A stretch of DNA of 64,000 nt from Anaerococcus sp. mt242. Its GTDB lineage: Bacteria; Bacillota; Clostridia; Tissierellales; Peptoniphilaceae. Each line of letters opens with the position of its first letter. The stretch's first letter is position 1. The notes under the pieces are model-generated. The model did no database searches. It saw only the letters and a program-made list of their open reading frames with translations, and was not told where the DNA came from. The stretch is from positions 1 to 64,000 of the forward strand of contig NZ_JAEUYX010000003.1 of assembly GCF_016798225.1 (NCBI RefSeq). Reading direction: 5' to 3'. Below, in pieces: positions 1-7,327 of the stretch. The position numbers and the translations under genes are program-made.

Positions 1-1
1 G

Positions 2-52
2 AAATTAGGATACTTATCACCGGTAGAATATAGAAGAAGGAATGCTGCTTAA
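2..52 (+). CDS. IS3-family transposase OrfB, C-terminal tail (partial)
   Basis: Reading from base 2 gives KLGYLSPVEYRRRNAA and a stop. The words GYLSPVEYR and a short basic tail are the usual end of the integrase-core OrfB of IS3-family elements, where the phrase follows the last helix of the DDE domain. Only 16 codons are in the window, so it cannot be said whether the upstream gene is intact. No catalytic residues are visible here. Confidence 0.75.
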   Translation, partial: KLGYLSPVEYRRRNAA

Positions 53-89
53 AAATAGATTTTCCCCTAGGGAAAAGTACAAACAAAAA

Positions 90-121
90 CATCAGACACA
101 GATATAAATCTATGCCTGATG
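90..121 (+). terminator. hairpin inside the IS right end
   Basis: A 14-bp stem with two mismatches (CATCAG at the base pairs with CTGATG) closes a four-base ATAA loop. It sits between the transposase stop and the terminal repeat. No long T run follows, so it may insulate the element or block read-through rather than act as a standard intrinsic terminator. Confidence 0.5.
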
Positions 122-210
122 TTAAGTCCAACTTTTTGGGGTCACCTTAGAAATTTGGGAGTTTTTTTAATGCCAAAATTAATATTTAAAATTTATAATG
201 GTTCATTAAC

Positions 211-240
211 TTGATATTTTTTGGTAAAGATTGCTATATT
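211..240 (+). promoter_or_regulatory. promoter of the 2-oxoacid decarboxylase gene
   Basis: TTGATA (211-216) and TATATT (235-240) are separated by 18 bases, a good sigma-A-type promoter. It lies between the IS end and the gene, so the gene does not depend on the IS for transcription. An AATAATGATAATC stretch between promoter and ribosome binding site resembles part of a Fur box. Confidence 0.6.
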
Positions 241-287
241 GGGTATAGTAATTAATAATGATAATCAACGAAAAGAAAGGAATAATA

Positions 288-1985
288 ATGAAAATTACAA
301 TAGGAGATTATATTCTTAAAAGACTTAAAGAATTAAATATAAAACACATTATCGGGGAACCAGGTGACTTTAACTTAGAATTCCTTGAGCAAATTTCAGA
401 AGATAAAGACATAGAATTTGTAGGTATGTCTAATGAGTTAAATGCTGCATTTGCGGCCGATGGGTATGCAAATGAAAATGGAATTTCAGCTTTAATGACT
501 ACTTATAGTGTAGGGGACCTTAATGCTCTAGGTGGTATTGCAGGATCTGTTGCAGAACACAGACCAATTATAATTATTTCTGGTACTCCACCTCTATTTG
601 CAATGAGAGAAAGAAAAATGACCCACCACACATTAGCCGATGGAGATTATGAAAATGTTCGTCGTGCTATGAATGAATTTGTGGATGATTCTGTTTTAAT
701 TACTCACGAAAATGCAAGATATGAAATTGATAGGTTAATTGAAAGAGCCGTAACATACAGCAAGTCTGTAAATATTGAGCTACCTTCAAATATTGCTTAC
801 CTTGATATTAAAATCGAAGATGATTTAAAACCAATTGAGAAAAAGAAAACTAAATCTGATGATGAAAGGCTAGATGCAGCGGCTAAAAAAATTGCAGAGA
901 GATTTGTAAATGCTAAAAATCCAGTTGTTTTAATTGATGAAGCTGTTGATAGATATGATGTAGCTGACAAAGTGCTAGAATTAATCGAAAGATCCCAAGT
1001 ACCATTTGCAGTTCTTGCAACAGCAAAAGCATATTATAATGAATCTCATCCGTTATATTTAGGGATCTATCAAGGTGAAGAATCAGATAAGGGTGTTCAA
1101 GAAAAGGTTGAAAGCTCTGACTTTCTAATTTCAATTGAGCCAGTGTTTATGCAAGCAAATAATGGGGAATTTACATCAAAATTACCAGAAGATGCAATTA
1201 TTATCAATGCAGATTATACAAAAGTAGGCGAAGAAATCTTTGAAGCGGTTTATGTAAATGACTTAGTAGAACTTGGTCTACAAAACATTACACAAAGAGA
1301 AAAAATCGAAAGTGTAAATAAGACAAAAGAAAAAGAATACAAATTTGAAGCTGATAAACTAATTATGCAAGAAGATTTCTATGCACAAATTGCAAGATAC
1401 TTTAAAGAAAATGATGTTGTTTATGGAGAAACTGGTACAGCTAGTCATGGGCTTACAGAAATAAAAATTCCTGATGGAGTAAAACTTGTAAGAAGTCAAA
1501 TTTGGGGATCAATCGGAGCCATGCTTCCAATGCAAATGGGTGGTATGCTAGCAAGTCCAGAAAAACGCCACATACTATTAATAGGAGATGGTTCCTTCCA
1601 AGTAAGTGCTCAAGCCCTATCAAGAATGATTTATAATAAACAAAATCCAATTATTTTCCTAATCGATAACGACGGATACACAATTGAACGTTATATCATG
1701 GGCATGAAAAGAGATTATAACGATATACCAAAATGGGATTACTCATTACTTCCACAAGCATTCAGTAAGGGTCAATCAAATATGAAAACTGCTGAGGCAA
1801 GAACACAAGGAGAACTTGAAGAAATTTTAAAAACACTTGATGATGTAAATGAAGGAATAATAATCACTGTTTATATGCACCAAGAAGATTCACCAGAAGT
1901 AATGGTAGATTATGGTAAAAACAAAGAAGACTTTAACTTTGGTGAAAGAGGACCTAAAAACCCAGAACCAGACTTTAAAGCTTAA
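288..1985 (+). CDS. thiamine-diphosphate-dependent 2-oxoacid decarboxylase (pyruvate/indolepyruvate decarboxylase family)
   Basis: Non-oxidative decarboxylase of a 2-oxoacid to an aldehyde. All family landmarks are present: the catalytic glutamate in NELNAAF (E50), the active-site pair His113-His114 in THHT, the ThDP/Mg motif GDGS (433-436) closing with asparagine 461, and the GYTIE glutamate (E467). The three-domain length of 565 residues is typical. The ATG at 288 is preferred over the ATG at 258 because an AAAGGA ribosome site precedes it. Substrate (pyruvate, phenylpyruvate, indolepyruvate or branched-chain oxoacids) cannot be read from sequence. It stands alone, with its own promoter and terminator, next to an IS end, which would fit lateral acquisition. 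Such enzymes are uncommon in strict anaerobic cocci; that last point is general knowledge, not computed. Confidence 0.9.
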   Translation: MKITIGDYILKRLKELNIKHIIGEPGDFNLEFLEQISEDKDIEFVGMSNELNAAFAADGYANENGISALMTTYSVGDLNALGGIAGSVAEHRPIIIISGTPPLFAMRERKMTHHTLADGDYENVRRAMNEFVDDSVLITHENARYEIDRLIERAVTYSKSVNIELPSNIAYLDIKIEDDLKPIEKKKTKSDDERLDAAAKKIAERFVNAKNPVVLIDEAVDRYDVADKVLELIERSQVPFAVLATAKAYYNESHPLYLGIYQGEESDKGVQEKVESSDFLISIEPVFMQANNGEFTSKLPEDAIIINADYTKVGEEIFEAVYVNDLVELGLQNITQREKIESVNKTKEKEYKFEADKLIMQEDFYAQIARYFKENDVVYGETGTASHGLTEIKIPDGVKLVRSQIWGSIGAMLPMQMGGMLASPEKRHILLIGDGSFQVSAQALSRMIYNKQNPIIFLIDNDGYTIERYIMGMKRDYNDIPKWDYSLLPQAFSKGQSNMKTAEARTQGELEEILKTLDDVNEGIIITVYMHQEDSPEVMVDYGKNKEDFNFGERGPKNPEPDFKA

Positions 1986-1995
1986 TAATAGTATT

Positions 1996-2028
1996 AAAAA
2001 ACTGCAGATTAATTTCTGCAGTTTTTTA
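1996..2028. terminator. bidirectional terminator
   Basis: CTGCAGA and TCTGCAG form a stem around TTAATT, flanked by an A run on the left and a T run on the right. It can therefore end both the decarboxylase gene (+) and the convergent CoaX-like gene (-). Confidence 0.85.
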
Positions 2029-2793
2029 TTAATTTAATTTATAAATTTTTTGTAAGCCGTAAAGTCCTAGATTTTCTATTATTTCAAAATTATAATTTTC
2101 TATATTTAAAATATCTACAAAAGGACCGGTAAGGATTATTTTTAACTTATCAACTTTTAATTTATTTTGGATGACTATTCTATCTATTATTCCATTTATA
2201 GAAAAATTATAAGAATGATAAATCCCGTTTTGTATTGCCTTTTTTGTAGAATTTCCTAAGACTTTATTACTTTTTAAAATTTCAACTTTTGGAAGCCTAG
2301 CGCTTTGTTCATTTAATGATTTTGCATATAAATCAATACCTGGTAAAATAACCCCGCCCAGAAATTGATTTTGGCTGTTGATAAAATCTATTGTGGTTAT
2401 AGTTGCTGCAGAGATTATTATTAAATCATTTTCAAAATTATTTACTCCGACAGCTCTAATTATCCTATCAGATCCAACATCTTTTGGATTTTCACATTTT
2501 ATGTTAAGACCGGTTTTAACGCCAGAAGAGATTAATATAGGTTTTTTTCCTGTAATATTTACAGCAATTTTTTCAAAAGTATATGCCATTTCTGGAACTA
2601 CTGTTGAAATTATAATATCATCAATATCTATAAAATAAATATTATATTCATTTAACATCAACTTAATTAAGAGATTAAGCTCATCTACGGTTTTATCTTG
2701 ATCGGTCTTAAAATTAAAATTTGCTATTAAACCTTCCTCATCAAATACCCCAAAACTAGTAAATTTATTATCTATGTCAATTGCAAGTAACAT
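2029..2793 (-). CDS. divergent CoaX-like (type III pantothenate kinase family) protein, probably inactive
   Basis: The 254-residue chain aligns end to end with the canonical CoaX at 39479-40264 (start MLLAIDI, DVGSDR at 105-110, LGGVILPGI, LPKVEI). Key motifs are lost, however. The phosphate-binding DxGNT is DIDNK (6-10), and the DMGTA motif holding the third acidic residue is SAATI (128-132). GADR survives as GSDR. Loss of the ATP/metal residues predicts no kinase activity. The gene directly follows the ECF transporter gene (start abuts its stop; GAGGAG ribosome site inside that gene's end), so a joint role in vitamin uptake or its control is likely. Baf of Bordetella is a precedent for a CoaX-family protein with a regulatory role. 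Function remains inferred. Confidence 0.75.
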   Translation of the reverse strand: MLLAIDIDNKFTSFGVFDEEGLIANFNFKTDQDKTVDELNLLIKLMLNEYNIYFIDIDDIIISTVVPEMAYTFEKIAVNITGKKPILISSGVKTGLNIKCENPKDVGSDRIIRAVGVNNFENDLIIISAATITTIDFINSQNQFLGGVILPGIDLYAKSLNEQSARLPKVEILKSNKVLGNSTKKAIQNGIYHSYNFSINGIIDRIVIQNKLKVDKLKIILTGPFVDILNIENYNFEIIENLGLYGLQKIYKLN

Positions 2794-3540
2794 TTATCTC
2801 CTCGCTTTTAAAACTGCTTTTATTACTCCACTTGTAATAATTATTGATAAAAATGCCTCTGGCAAACCGGATGTGATAGATACACCAAGTATGGCTGACC
2901 TGGCATTTTCTAATGGGATATTTAAAGCTTCTACATATTTTTGAGCATAAATTAAATATATCCCAGTTAAAACTAATATAGTATTAGTCATTGATCCGAC
3001 AAAGGCACCGATAGCTATAGGAAAATCTTTGGTTGCTGTTTTATTAGAATAATAAAATAGGCCTAAGCAAACTATAATTAAAATTATTACTAAAATAATA
3101 TTTACTTTTGAAGCCCCGTTTTTAATATTTTTGTACAAAATAAAAGCTAAAAATATCAAAAGTAAGGACCAAAGTATCTTTGATGCAGTTTTTAAATTTT
3201 TATCATCAAACTTCTTAACAGATGTGTAAGCATAATAAGAAGTAATTCCTATTAAAATACGCGGAATGACTGAAATCAGTGGATTGTAAAATACAAAAGA
3301 AATAGGTGTTGGCCTTATTACTGCATTTATCAGAGAAAAGACTCCAAAAATAAGTCCGACAAGTCCCCCAACAACAGGACCTTCTACAATTGCTGCAATA
3401 ATAACTGGAATATGCATTGTTGTTGCATTTATGATCCCTAAAGGAATAAGTCCAAGTGGGGTAAGTCCTAAAACAATAGTGATAGCACCAAGAACTGCAG
3501 CAGTAGTTAATTTTCTGCTGGATAGAGTTTTTTTATTCAT
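2794..3540 (-). CDS. ECF transporter S component, probable pantothenate or related vitamin uptake
   Basis: Membrane protein of the ECF substrate-binding family (PF12822-like), 248 residues. Hydrophobic segments fill most of the chain. The family signature is visible in the N-terminal half: a TTMHIPVI stretch near residue 40, then VEGPVVGGLVGLIFG and, further on, PLISVIPRILIG. S components bind a vitamin and dock onto a shared EcfT-EcfA energy module, which is not in this window. It heads a two-gene operon with the CoaX-like gene, which suggests pantothenate as substrate, as in known PanT-type proteins, but the substrate cannot be read from sequence. An insertion with additional hydrophobic helices in the middle (about 120-170) makes it longer than the usual 170-200 residues. 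Confidence 0.8.
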   Translation of the reverse strand: MNKKTLSSRKLTTAAVLGAITIVLGLTPLGLIPLGIINATTMHIPVIIAAIVEGPVVGGLVGLIFGVFSLINAVIRPTPISFVFYNPLISVIPRILIGITSYYAYTSVKKFDDKNLKTASKILWSLLLIFLAFILYKNIKNGASKVNIILVIILIIVCLGLFYYSNKTATKDFPIAIGAFVGSMTNTILVLTGIYLIYAQKYVEALNIPLENARSAILGVSITSGLPEAFLSIIITSGVIKAVLKARR

Positions 3541-3552
3541 TTTTGCCTCCTG

Positions 3553-3577
3553 ATACGGTTCGATATAGATACCGTTC
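3553..3577. promoter_or_regulatory. candidate operator before the ECF/CoaX-like operon
   Basis: Two near-identical 9-mers, ATACGGTTC (3553-3561) and ATACCGTTC (3569-3577), lie 16 bases apart. The same bases contain the inverted pair ACGGT/ACCGT. The site lies just downstream of the predicted promoter and close to the ribosome site. No regulator gene is adjacent. Confidence 0.4.
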
Positions 3578-3592
3578 TATTTATAACTCTTG

Positions 3593-3621
3593 ATTTTAAT
3601 TTTTATACTAGCTAGGATCAA
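3593..3621 (-). promoter_or_regulatory. promoter of the ECF/CoaX-like operon
   Basis: On the minus strand TTGATC (3621-3616) and TAAAAT (3598-3593) are 17 bases apart, upstream of the candidate operator and the ECF gene. Confidence 0.5.
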
Positions 3622-3723
3622 AGGTATCCTGCCTAAAAAATCTAAACCAATCCGATTATAACATAAGAAAAAATATTGGTAAATAATTGCAAAGTGGATT
3701 CCAAATTTTGCTTTAAAAAATGG

Positions 3724-3729
3724 TATAAT
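3724..3729 (+). promoter_or_regulatory. -10 box of the uppS operon
   Basis: A perfect TATAAT lies 27 bases before the uppS start. The -35 region at the proper distance (CCAAAT) is poor. Because this box lies inside the longer open frame beginning at 3676, it supports the start at 3757. Confidence 0.5.
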
Positions 3730-3756
3730 ATTGCTAGACTTTTAGAAGAGGGAATT

Positions 3757-4464
3757 ATGGATACTTTAAATACACCAAATCACCTTGCAATTATCTTAGA
3801 TGGCAATGGACGCTGGGCTAAAAGACAAAATAAGCCAAGAACTTTTGGCCACAAAAAGGGGGCGGAAAATGTCGTGGATATTGCAATTCATGCAAAAAAA
3901 CGTGGGGTAAAATACCTTACTTTATATGCTTTTTCTACTGAAAACTGGAAAAGACCAGCTAGTGAAGTGGATTATTTAATGAAGCTGTTGATAAAATTTG
4001 TTGAAAAAAAGATAGATCAGCTTATGGAAGAAGATTGCAGAATTAATTTCTTGGGAGATTTGTCTGCCTTACCAGATGCAACACGTGATGCAGTTAACAA
4101 GGCATTAGAAAAAACAAAAAATAATAAGTCTTTGTTTATAAACATCGCCCTAAATTATGGGGGCAGGGATGAAATTGTCTATGCTGTAAAACAAATTGTT
4201 GAAAAAGGATATAGTCCTGATAAAATCACAGAAAATTTAATTTCTGAAAATCTTTATACTGCTAGTATTCCTGATCCAGATTTATTGATCAGACCGGGGG
4301 GAGAATTACGCATATCAAACTTTTTGATATATCAAATTGCCTATTCTGAATTATATTTTACTGATGTTTTGTGGCCAGATTTTGATGAAGACGAGCTTGA
4401 CAAGGCTCTTGAGGCTTTTGCAAATAGAAATAGAAGATTTGGAGCACTTGATGAATCTAATTAA
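3757..4464 (+). CDS. uppS: undecaprenyl diphosphate synthase
   Basis: Cis-prenyltransferase that elongates farnesyl diphosphate with isopentenyl units to make the C55 carrier used for peptidoglycan and other envelope polymers. Diagnostic motifs are the catalytic ILDGNGRWA (D15), the FSTENW-type stretch and the C-terminal RPGGELRISNF followed by AYSELYF. The residues before E differ slightly from the common R-T-S-G-E form. The 235-residue length fits. The start at 3757 has a GAGGGA ribosome site and the family's usual N-terminus; the open frame from 3676 would add 27 unrelated residues. The gene opens a cluster with cdsA, rseP, ispG and polC and overlaps cdsA by 14 bases. Confidence 0.95.
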   Translation: MDTLNTPNHLAIILDGNGRWAKRQNKPRTFGHKKGAENVVDIAIHAKKRGVKYLTLYAFSTENWKRPASEVDYLMKLLIKFVEKKIDQLMEEDCRINFLGDLSALPDATRDAVNKALEKTKNNKSLFINIALNYGGRDEIVYAVKQIVEKGYSPDKITENLISENLYTASIPDPDLLIRPGGELRISNFLIYQIAYSELYFTDVLWPDFDEDELDKALEAFANRNRRFGALDESN

Positions 4465-5227
4465 GAGAACTTTGGGTGGGGCTATAATCCTTCTTGTGTT
4501 ATTTGCAATCACATATTTTGGCAAAATCAGTCTTGCAATTGGATTTACAATTTTTTCGCTAATTGCAATAAAAGAGCTAACAGATGCCTTTTGTAAAATA
4601 GGATTTAGATTTAATAAGCCCTTGCTTTATTTTTCTAATTTATTAATTATGGCAGCAAGTTTTGCCAAGGAAAGAGAACTTTTTGCAGTTAGTATCACCC
4701 TTTCATTTGCAATTATATTTGGCATATTAATCTTTGATGAAAAAAGAAATTTAGATGATATACTAGTACATATATTTATTTTAATTTATGTGGCAGGACT
4801 TATGGGCTCTATTGTAAAAACTCATGATACAAGATATTTATGGATGCTATATCTTACTGCTTGGGGTTCTGATACCTTTGCTTATCTTACTGGATCTCTT
4901 GTTGGTAAAAGAAAAATTGAATCAGTAAGTCATATTAGTCCCAATAAAACCTTGGAAGGATCAATTGGCGGGATAATTGGGGCTGTGATTTTAAATTTAA
5001 TTTATAATCACTATTCTGGACTTCATTTAGATATTAGTTTAGTAATTATATTTTCAGCACTAGGTGCTATACTATCGCAAATTGGTGATTTGGTAGCATC
5101 ATATATAAAAAGAAAGACAGGAATAAAGGACTTTGGAAATCTTATTCCAGGTCATGGGGGGATCATGGATCGCTTTGACTCTATGATATTTATCGCTCCT
5201 TTATTTTATTTATTTTCTGTTTTGTAA
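4451..5227 (+). CDS. cdsA: phosphatidate cytidylyltransferase
   Basis: Integral membrane enzyme making CDP-diacylglycerol from phosphatidate and CTP, the branch point of phospholipid synthesis. The C-terminal family signature is complete: KRKTGIKDFGNLIPGHGG followed by MDRFDS. Multiple hydrophobic segments cover the rest of the 258 residues. The start at 4451, inside the uppS end, is preceded by GGAG at 4441-4444. The longer frame from 4337 is only uppS read in another frame. The product feeds PgsA, encoded at 32373. Confidence 0.93.
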   Translation: MNLIKRTLGGAIILLVLFAITYFGKISLAIGFTIFSLIAIKELTDAFCKIGFRFNKPLLYFSNLLIMAASFAKERELFAVSITLSFAIIFGILIFDEKRNLDDILVHIFILIYVAGLMGSIVKTHDTRYLWMLYLTAWGSDTFAYLTGSLVGKRKIESVSHISPNKTLEGSIGGIIGAVILNLIYNHYSGLHLDISLVIIFSALGAILSQIGDLVASYIKRKTGIKDFGNLIPGHGGIMDRFDSMIFIAPLFYLFSVL

Positions 5228-5236
5228 GGAGGAGAA

Positions 5237-6256
5237 ATGGGAACAATTATTATTGCCCTTATAATGTTTTTAGCCTTGGTAACCATCCATGAGTTTGGAC
5301 ATTTTATTGTGGCAAAATTATCAGATATTAAAGTAAATGAATTTGCTGTTGGCATGGGGCCTGAAATATTTAGCAAGCAAAATGGTGAAACAAAATATTC
5401 GCTACGTGCTTTGCCTATCGGTGGATACTGTGCCATGGAGGGTGAAGAAGAATCTTCGACTGATCCAAGAAGCTATGACAATGCGCCTGCATTCAAAAGA
5501 TTTTTGACTATACTTGCAGGACCAGTCATGAATTTACTTTTAGCAATTATAGTTTTTACTATTGTAGTATTTAATACTGGAACAAGTACAAATTTTGTTG
5601 GGGGTTTTGCTGAAAATTCACCTGCAAAAGAAGCTGGAATCAGTGTTGATGATGAGATAGTCTCTATAGACAATAAGGAAATTAAGGAATTTACTGATAT
5701 TTCAAATGTACTTAGAGATTATTATGCTAGCAACGCAAAAGACAAAGCAGTTGAAGTTAAAGTAAAAGATACTAACAATGGAGAGACTAAAAATTATAAT
5801 ATTACACCAACTTTTGAAAATGATATACCACTTTTAGGTATCACTTCAAAAATGAGAAATGTTAGTTTTCTAGAGGCCGTTGGTCTAGGAGTTAGTGAGA
5901 CTTGGCGCAATTTCAAAATGATATTTAATATTTTAGGCATGCTTATAACTGGAAAGTTATCATTTGGTGCCTTATCAGGACCGGTTGGTGTAGTAAAGGA
6001 AATTGGCAACCAAGCTCAAAGTGGGATTATGAATGTTTTATATTTCTTATCCTACATTAGCGTAAACCTTGGTGTTTTCAATTTGATACCATTCCCAGCC
6101 CTTGATGGATCAAAGCTTGTAACCAATCTTTATGAGATGATTACGAAAAAAAGGGTTAACAAAAAAATTGAAGAAAGAGTTACTATTGTTGGTTTTATAA
6201 TATTAATCAGTTTGATATTAATAATCACAGTTAAAGATATATTTACACTTTTTTAA
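5237..6256 (+). CDS. rseP: site-2 family intramembrane zinc protease RseP
   Basis: Membrane metalloprotease that cleaves substrates such as anti-sigma factors or signal peptides within the bilayer. The zinc motif HEFGH (18-22) is in the first membrane segment. A PDZ domain covers about residues 100-190 (GFAENSPAKEAG, DEIVSIDN). The third ligand region NLIPFPALDG lies near the end, followed by the last helices. Length 339 is normal for Firmicutes. The ribosome site GGAGGAG is strong. In most Firmicutes dxr lies between cdsA and rseP; here only nine bases separate the two genes, so dxr is not in its usual place. Confidence 0.93.
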   Translation: MGTIIIALIMFLALVTIHEFGHFIVAKLSDIKVNEFAVGMGPEIFSKQNGETKYSLRALPIGGYCAMEGEEESSTDPRSYDNAPAFKRFLTILAGPVMNLLLAIIVFTIVVFNTGTSTNFVGGFAENSPAKEAGISVDDEIVSIDNKEIKEFTDISNVLRDYYASNAKDKAVEVKVKDTNNGETKNYNITPTFENDIPLLGITSKMRNVSFLEAVGLGVSETWRNFKMIFNILGMLITGKLSFGALSGPVGVVKEIGNQAQSGIMNVLYFLSYISVNLGVFNLIPFPALDGSKLVTNLYEMITKKRVNKKIEERVTIVGFIILISLILIITVKDIFTLF

Positions 6257-6265
6257 GGAGATGTA

Positions 6266-7327
6266 ATGAGAAAAGAAACTAGAAAAATTTATGTAGGAGA
6301 TGTTGCAATTGGAGGTGACTCTCCTATTTCTATCCAATCAATGACCACTGCAAAAACAAGTGATATTGATGCTGTTGTCAGCCAAATAAATGCCCTAGAA
6401 GAAGCAGGATGTGATATTTCAAGGTCAGCCATAAATGATATGAATGATGCAAAAGCAATTAGTGAAATCAAAAAAAGAACTAATTTGCCATTTGTTGCTG
6501 ATATCCAATTTGACTACAAACTTGCCCTAGCTGCAGTTGAAAATGGTTGTGATTGTCTAAGATACAATCCAGGAAATATTGGTAGCGAGGATAAGGTACG
6601 TGAAATTGTAGAAGCATGTAAAAGCAAAAATATTCCAATAAGAATTGGTGTAAATTCTGGTTCTATTTCCCGTGAAATAGTAGATAAATTTGGTGGAGTA
6701 AATGCAGATAGCCTAGTAGCTAGCGCTATAGAAGAGATAAAAATCCTAGAAGATATGGATTTTTATGATATGAAAATATCTGTAAAATCATCAGATGTAA
6801 ATATCATGATAGATGCTTATAGAAAATTGTCTTCATTAGTAGATTATCCACTTCATTTAGGAGTGACAGAAGCAGGACCACTTTACCAAGCCCTTGTAAA
6901 ATCATCAATAGGTATTGGATCTTTACTAAAAGATGGTATTGGAGATACAATCAGAGTTTCAATAACTGGCGATCCAGTTGAAGAAATCAAAGCTGGAAAA
7001 GCAATTCTAAAAGCTTTAAATTTACGTCGTGATGGTTTAGATATTGTATCTTGCCCAACTTGCTCAAGAACTACAGTTAACCTTGAAGAAATAGTAGCAG
7101 AAGTAGAAGAAAAAGCTTCTGGATTAAATATCGACGCCAAAGTAGCCATTATGGGTTGTCCAGTAAATGGACCTGGCGAAAGCAAGGAAGCCGATTATGG
7201 AATTTCTGCTGCAAATGGTATGGGTTTCTTATTTAAAGATGGAAAGACAATTAAAAAAGTAAAGGAAGATGAAATAGTAGATACACTTTTAGATGTATTA
7301 AAAGAAAGCTATAAGAATGAAGATTGA
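6266..7327 (+). CDS. ispG: 4-hydroxy-3-methylbut-2-enyl diphosphate synthase (IspG)
   Basis: Iron-sulfur enzyme of the MEP isoprenoid pathway that converts methylerythritol cyclodiphosphate to HMBPP. The N-terminal TIM-barrel contains the typical GGDSPISIQSMT start and RYNPGN. The three [4Fe-4S] cysteines lie in the C-terminal part: SCPTCSR and, about 30 residues later, MGCPVNGPGE. Length is 353, a one-domain-shorter bacterial form. It follows rseP by nine bases and overlaps polC by 11 bases. Its presence shows that the MEP route is used, so a DXR-type activity must be encoded elsewhere. Confidence 0.95.
   Translation: MRKETRKIYVGDVAIGGDSPISIQSMTTAKTSDIDAVVSQINALEEAGCDISRSAINDMNDAKAISEIKKRTNLPFVADIQFDYKLALAAVENGCDCLRYNPGNIGSEDKVREIVEACKSKNIPIRIGVNSGSISREIVDKFGGVNADSLVASAIEEIKILEDMDFYDMKISVKSSDVNIMIDAYRKLSSLVDYPLHLGVTEAGPLYQALVKSSIGIGSLLKDGIGDTIRVSITGDPVEEIKAGKAILKALNLRRDGLDIVSCPTCSRTTVNLEEIVAEVEEKASGLNIDAKVAIMGCPVNGPGESKEADYGISAANGMGFLFKDGKTIKKVKEDEIVDTLLDVLKESYKNED

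Larger units (their letters stand above)
1..148 (+). mobile_element. right end of an IS3-family insertion sequence
   Basis: The segment holds the last codons of an IS3-type transposase, a strong hairpin and, at about 125-147, an end resembling the terminal inverted repeats of IS3/IS150-type elements (CCAACTTTTTGGGGTCAC). The left part of the element lies outside the window, so the matching left repeat and any target duplication cannot be checked. The family is recognised from the protein tail and the end motif. Confidence 0.75.

Noticed and set aside
3676-3756. 27-residue N-terminal extension of UppS
   Set aside because: The only -10 box lies inside it, no ribosome site precedes it, and the family begins at the ATG at 3757.
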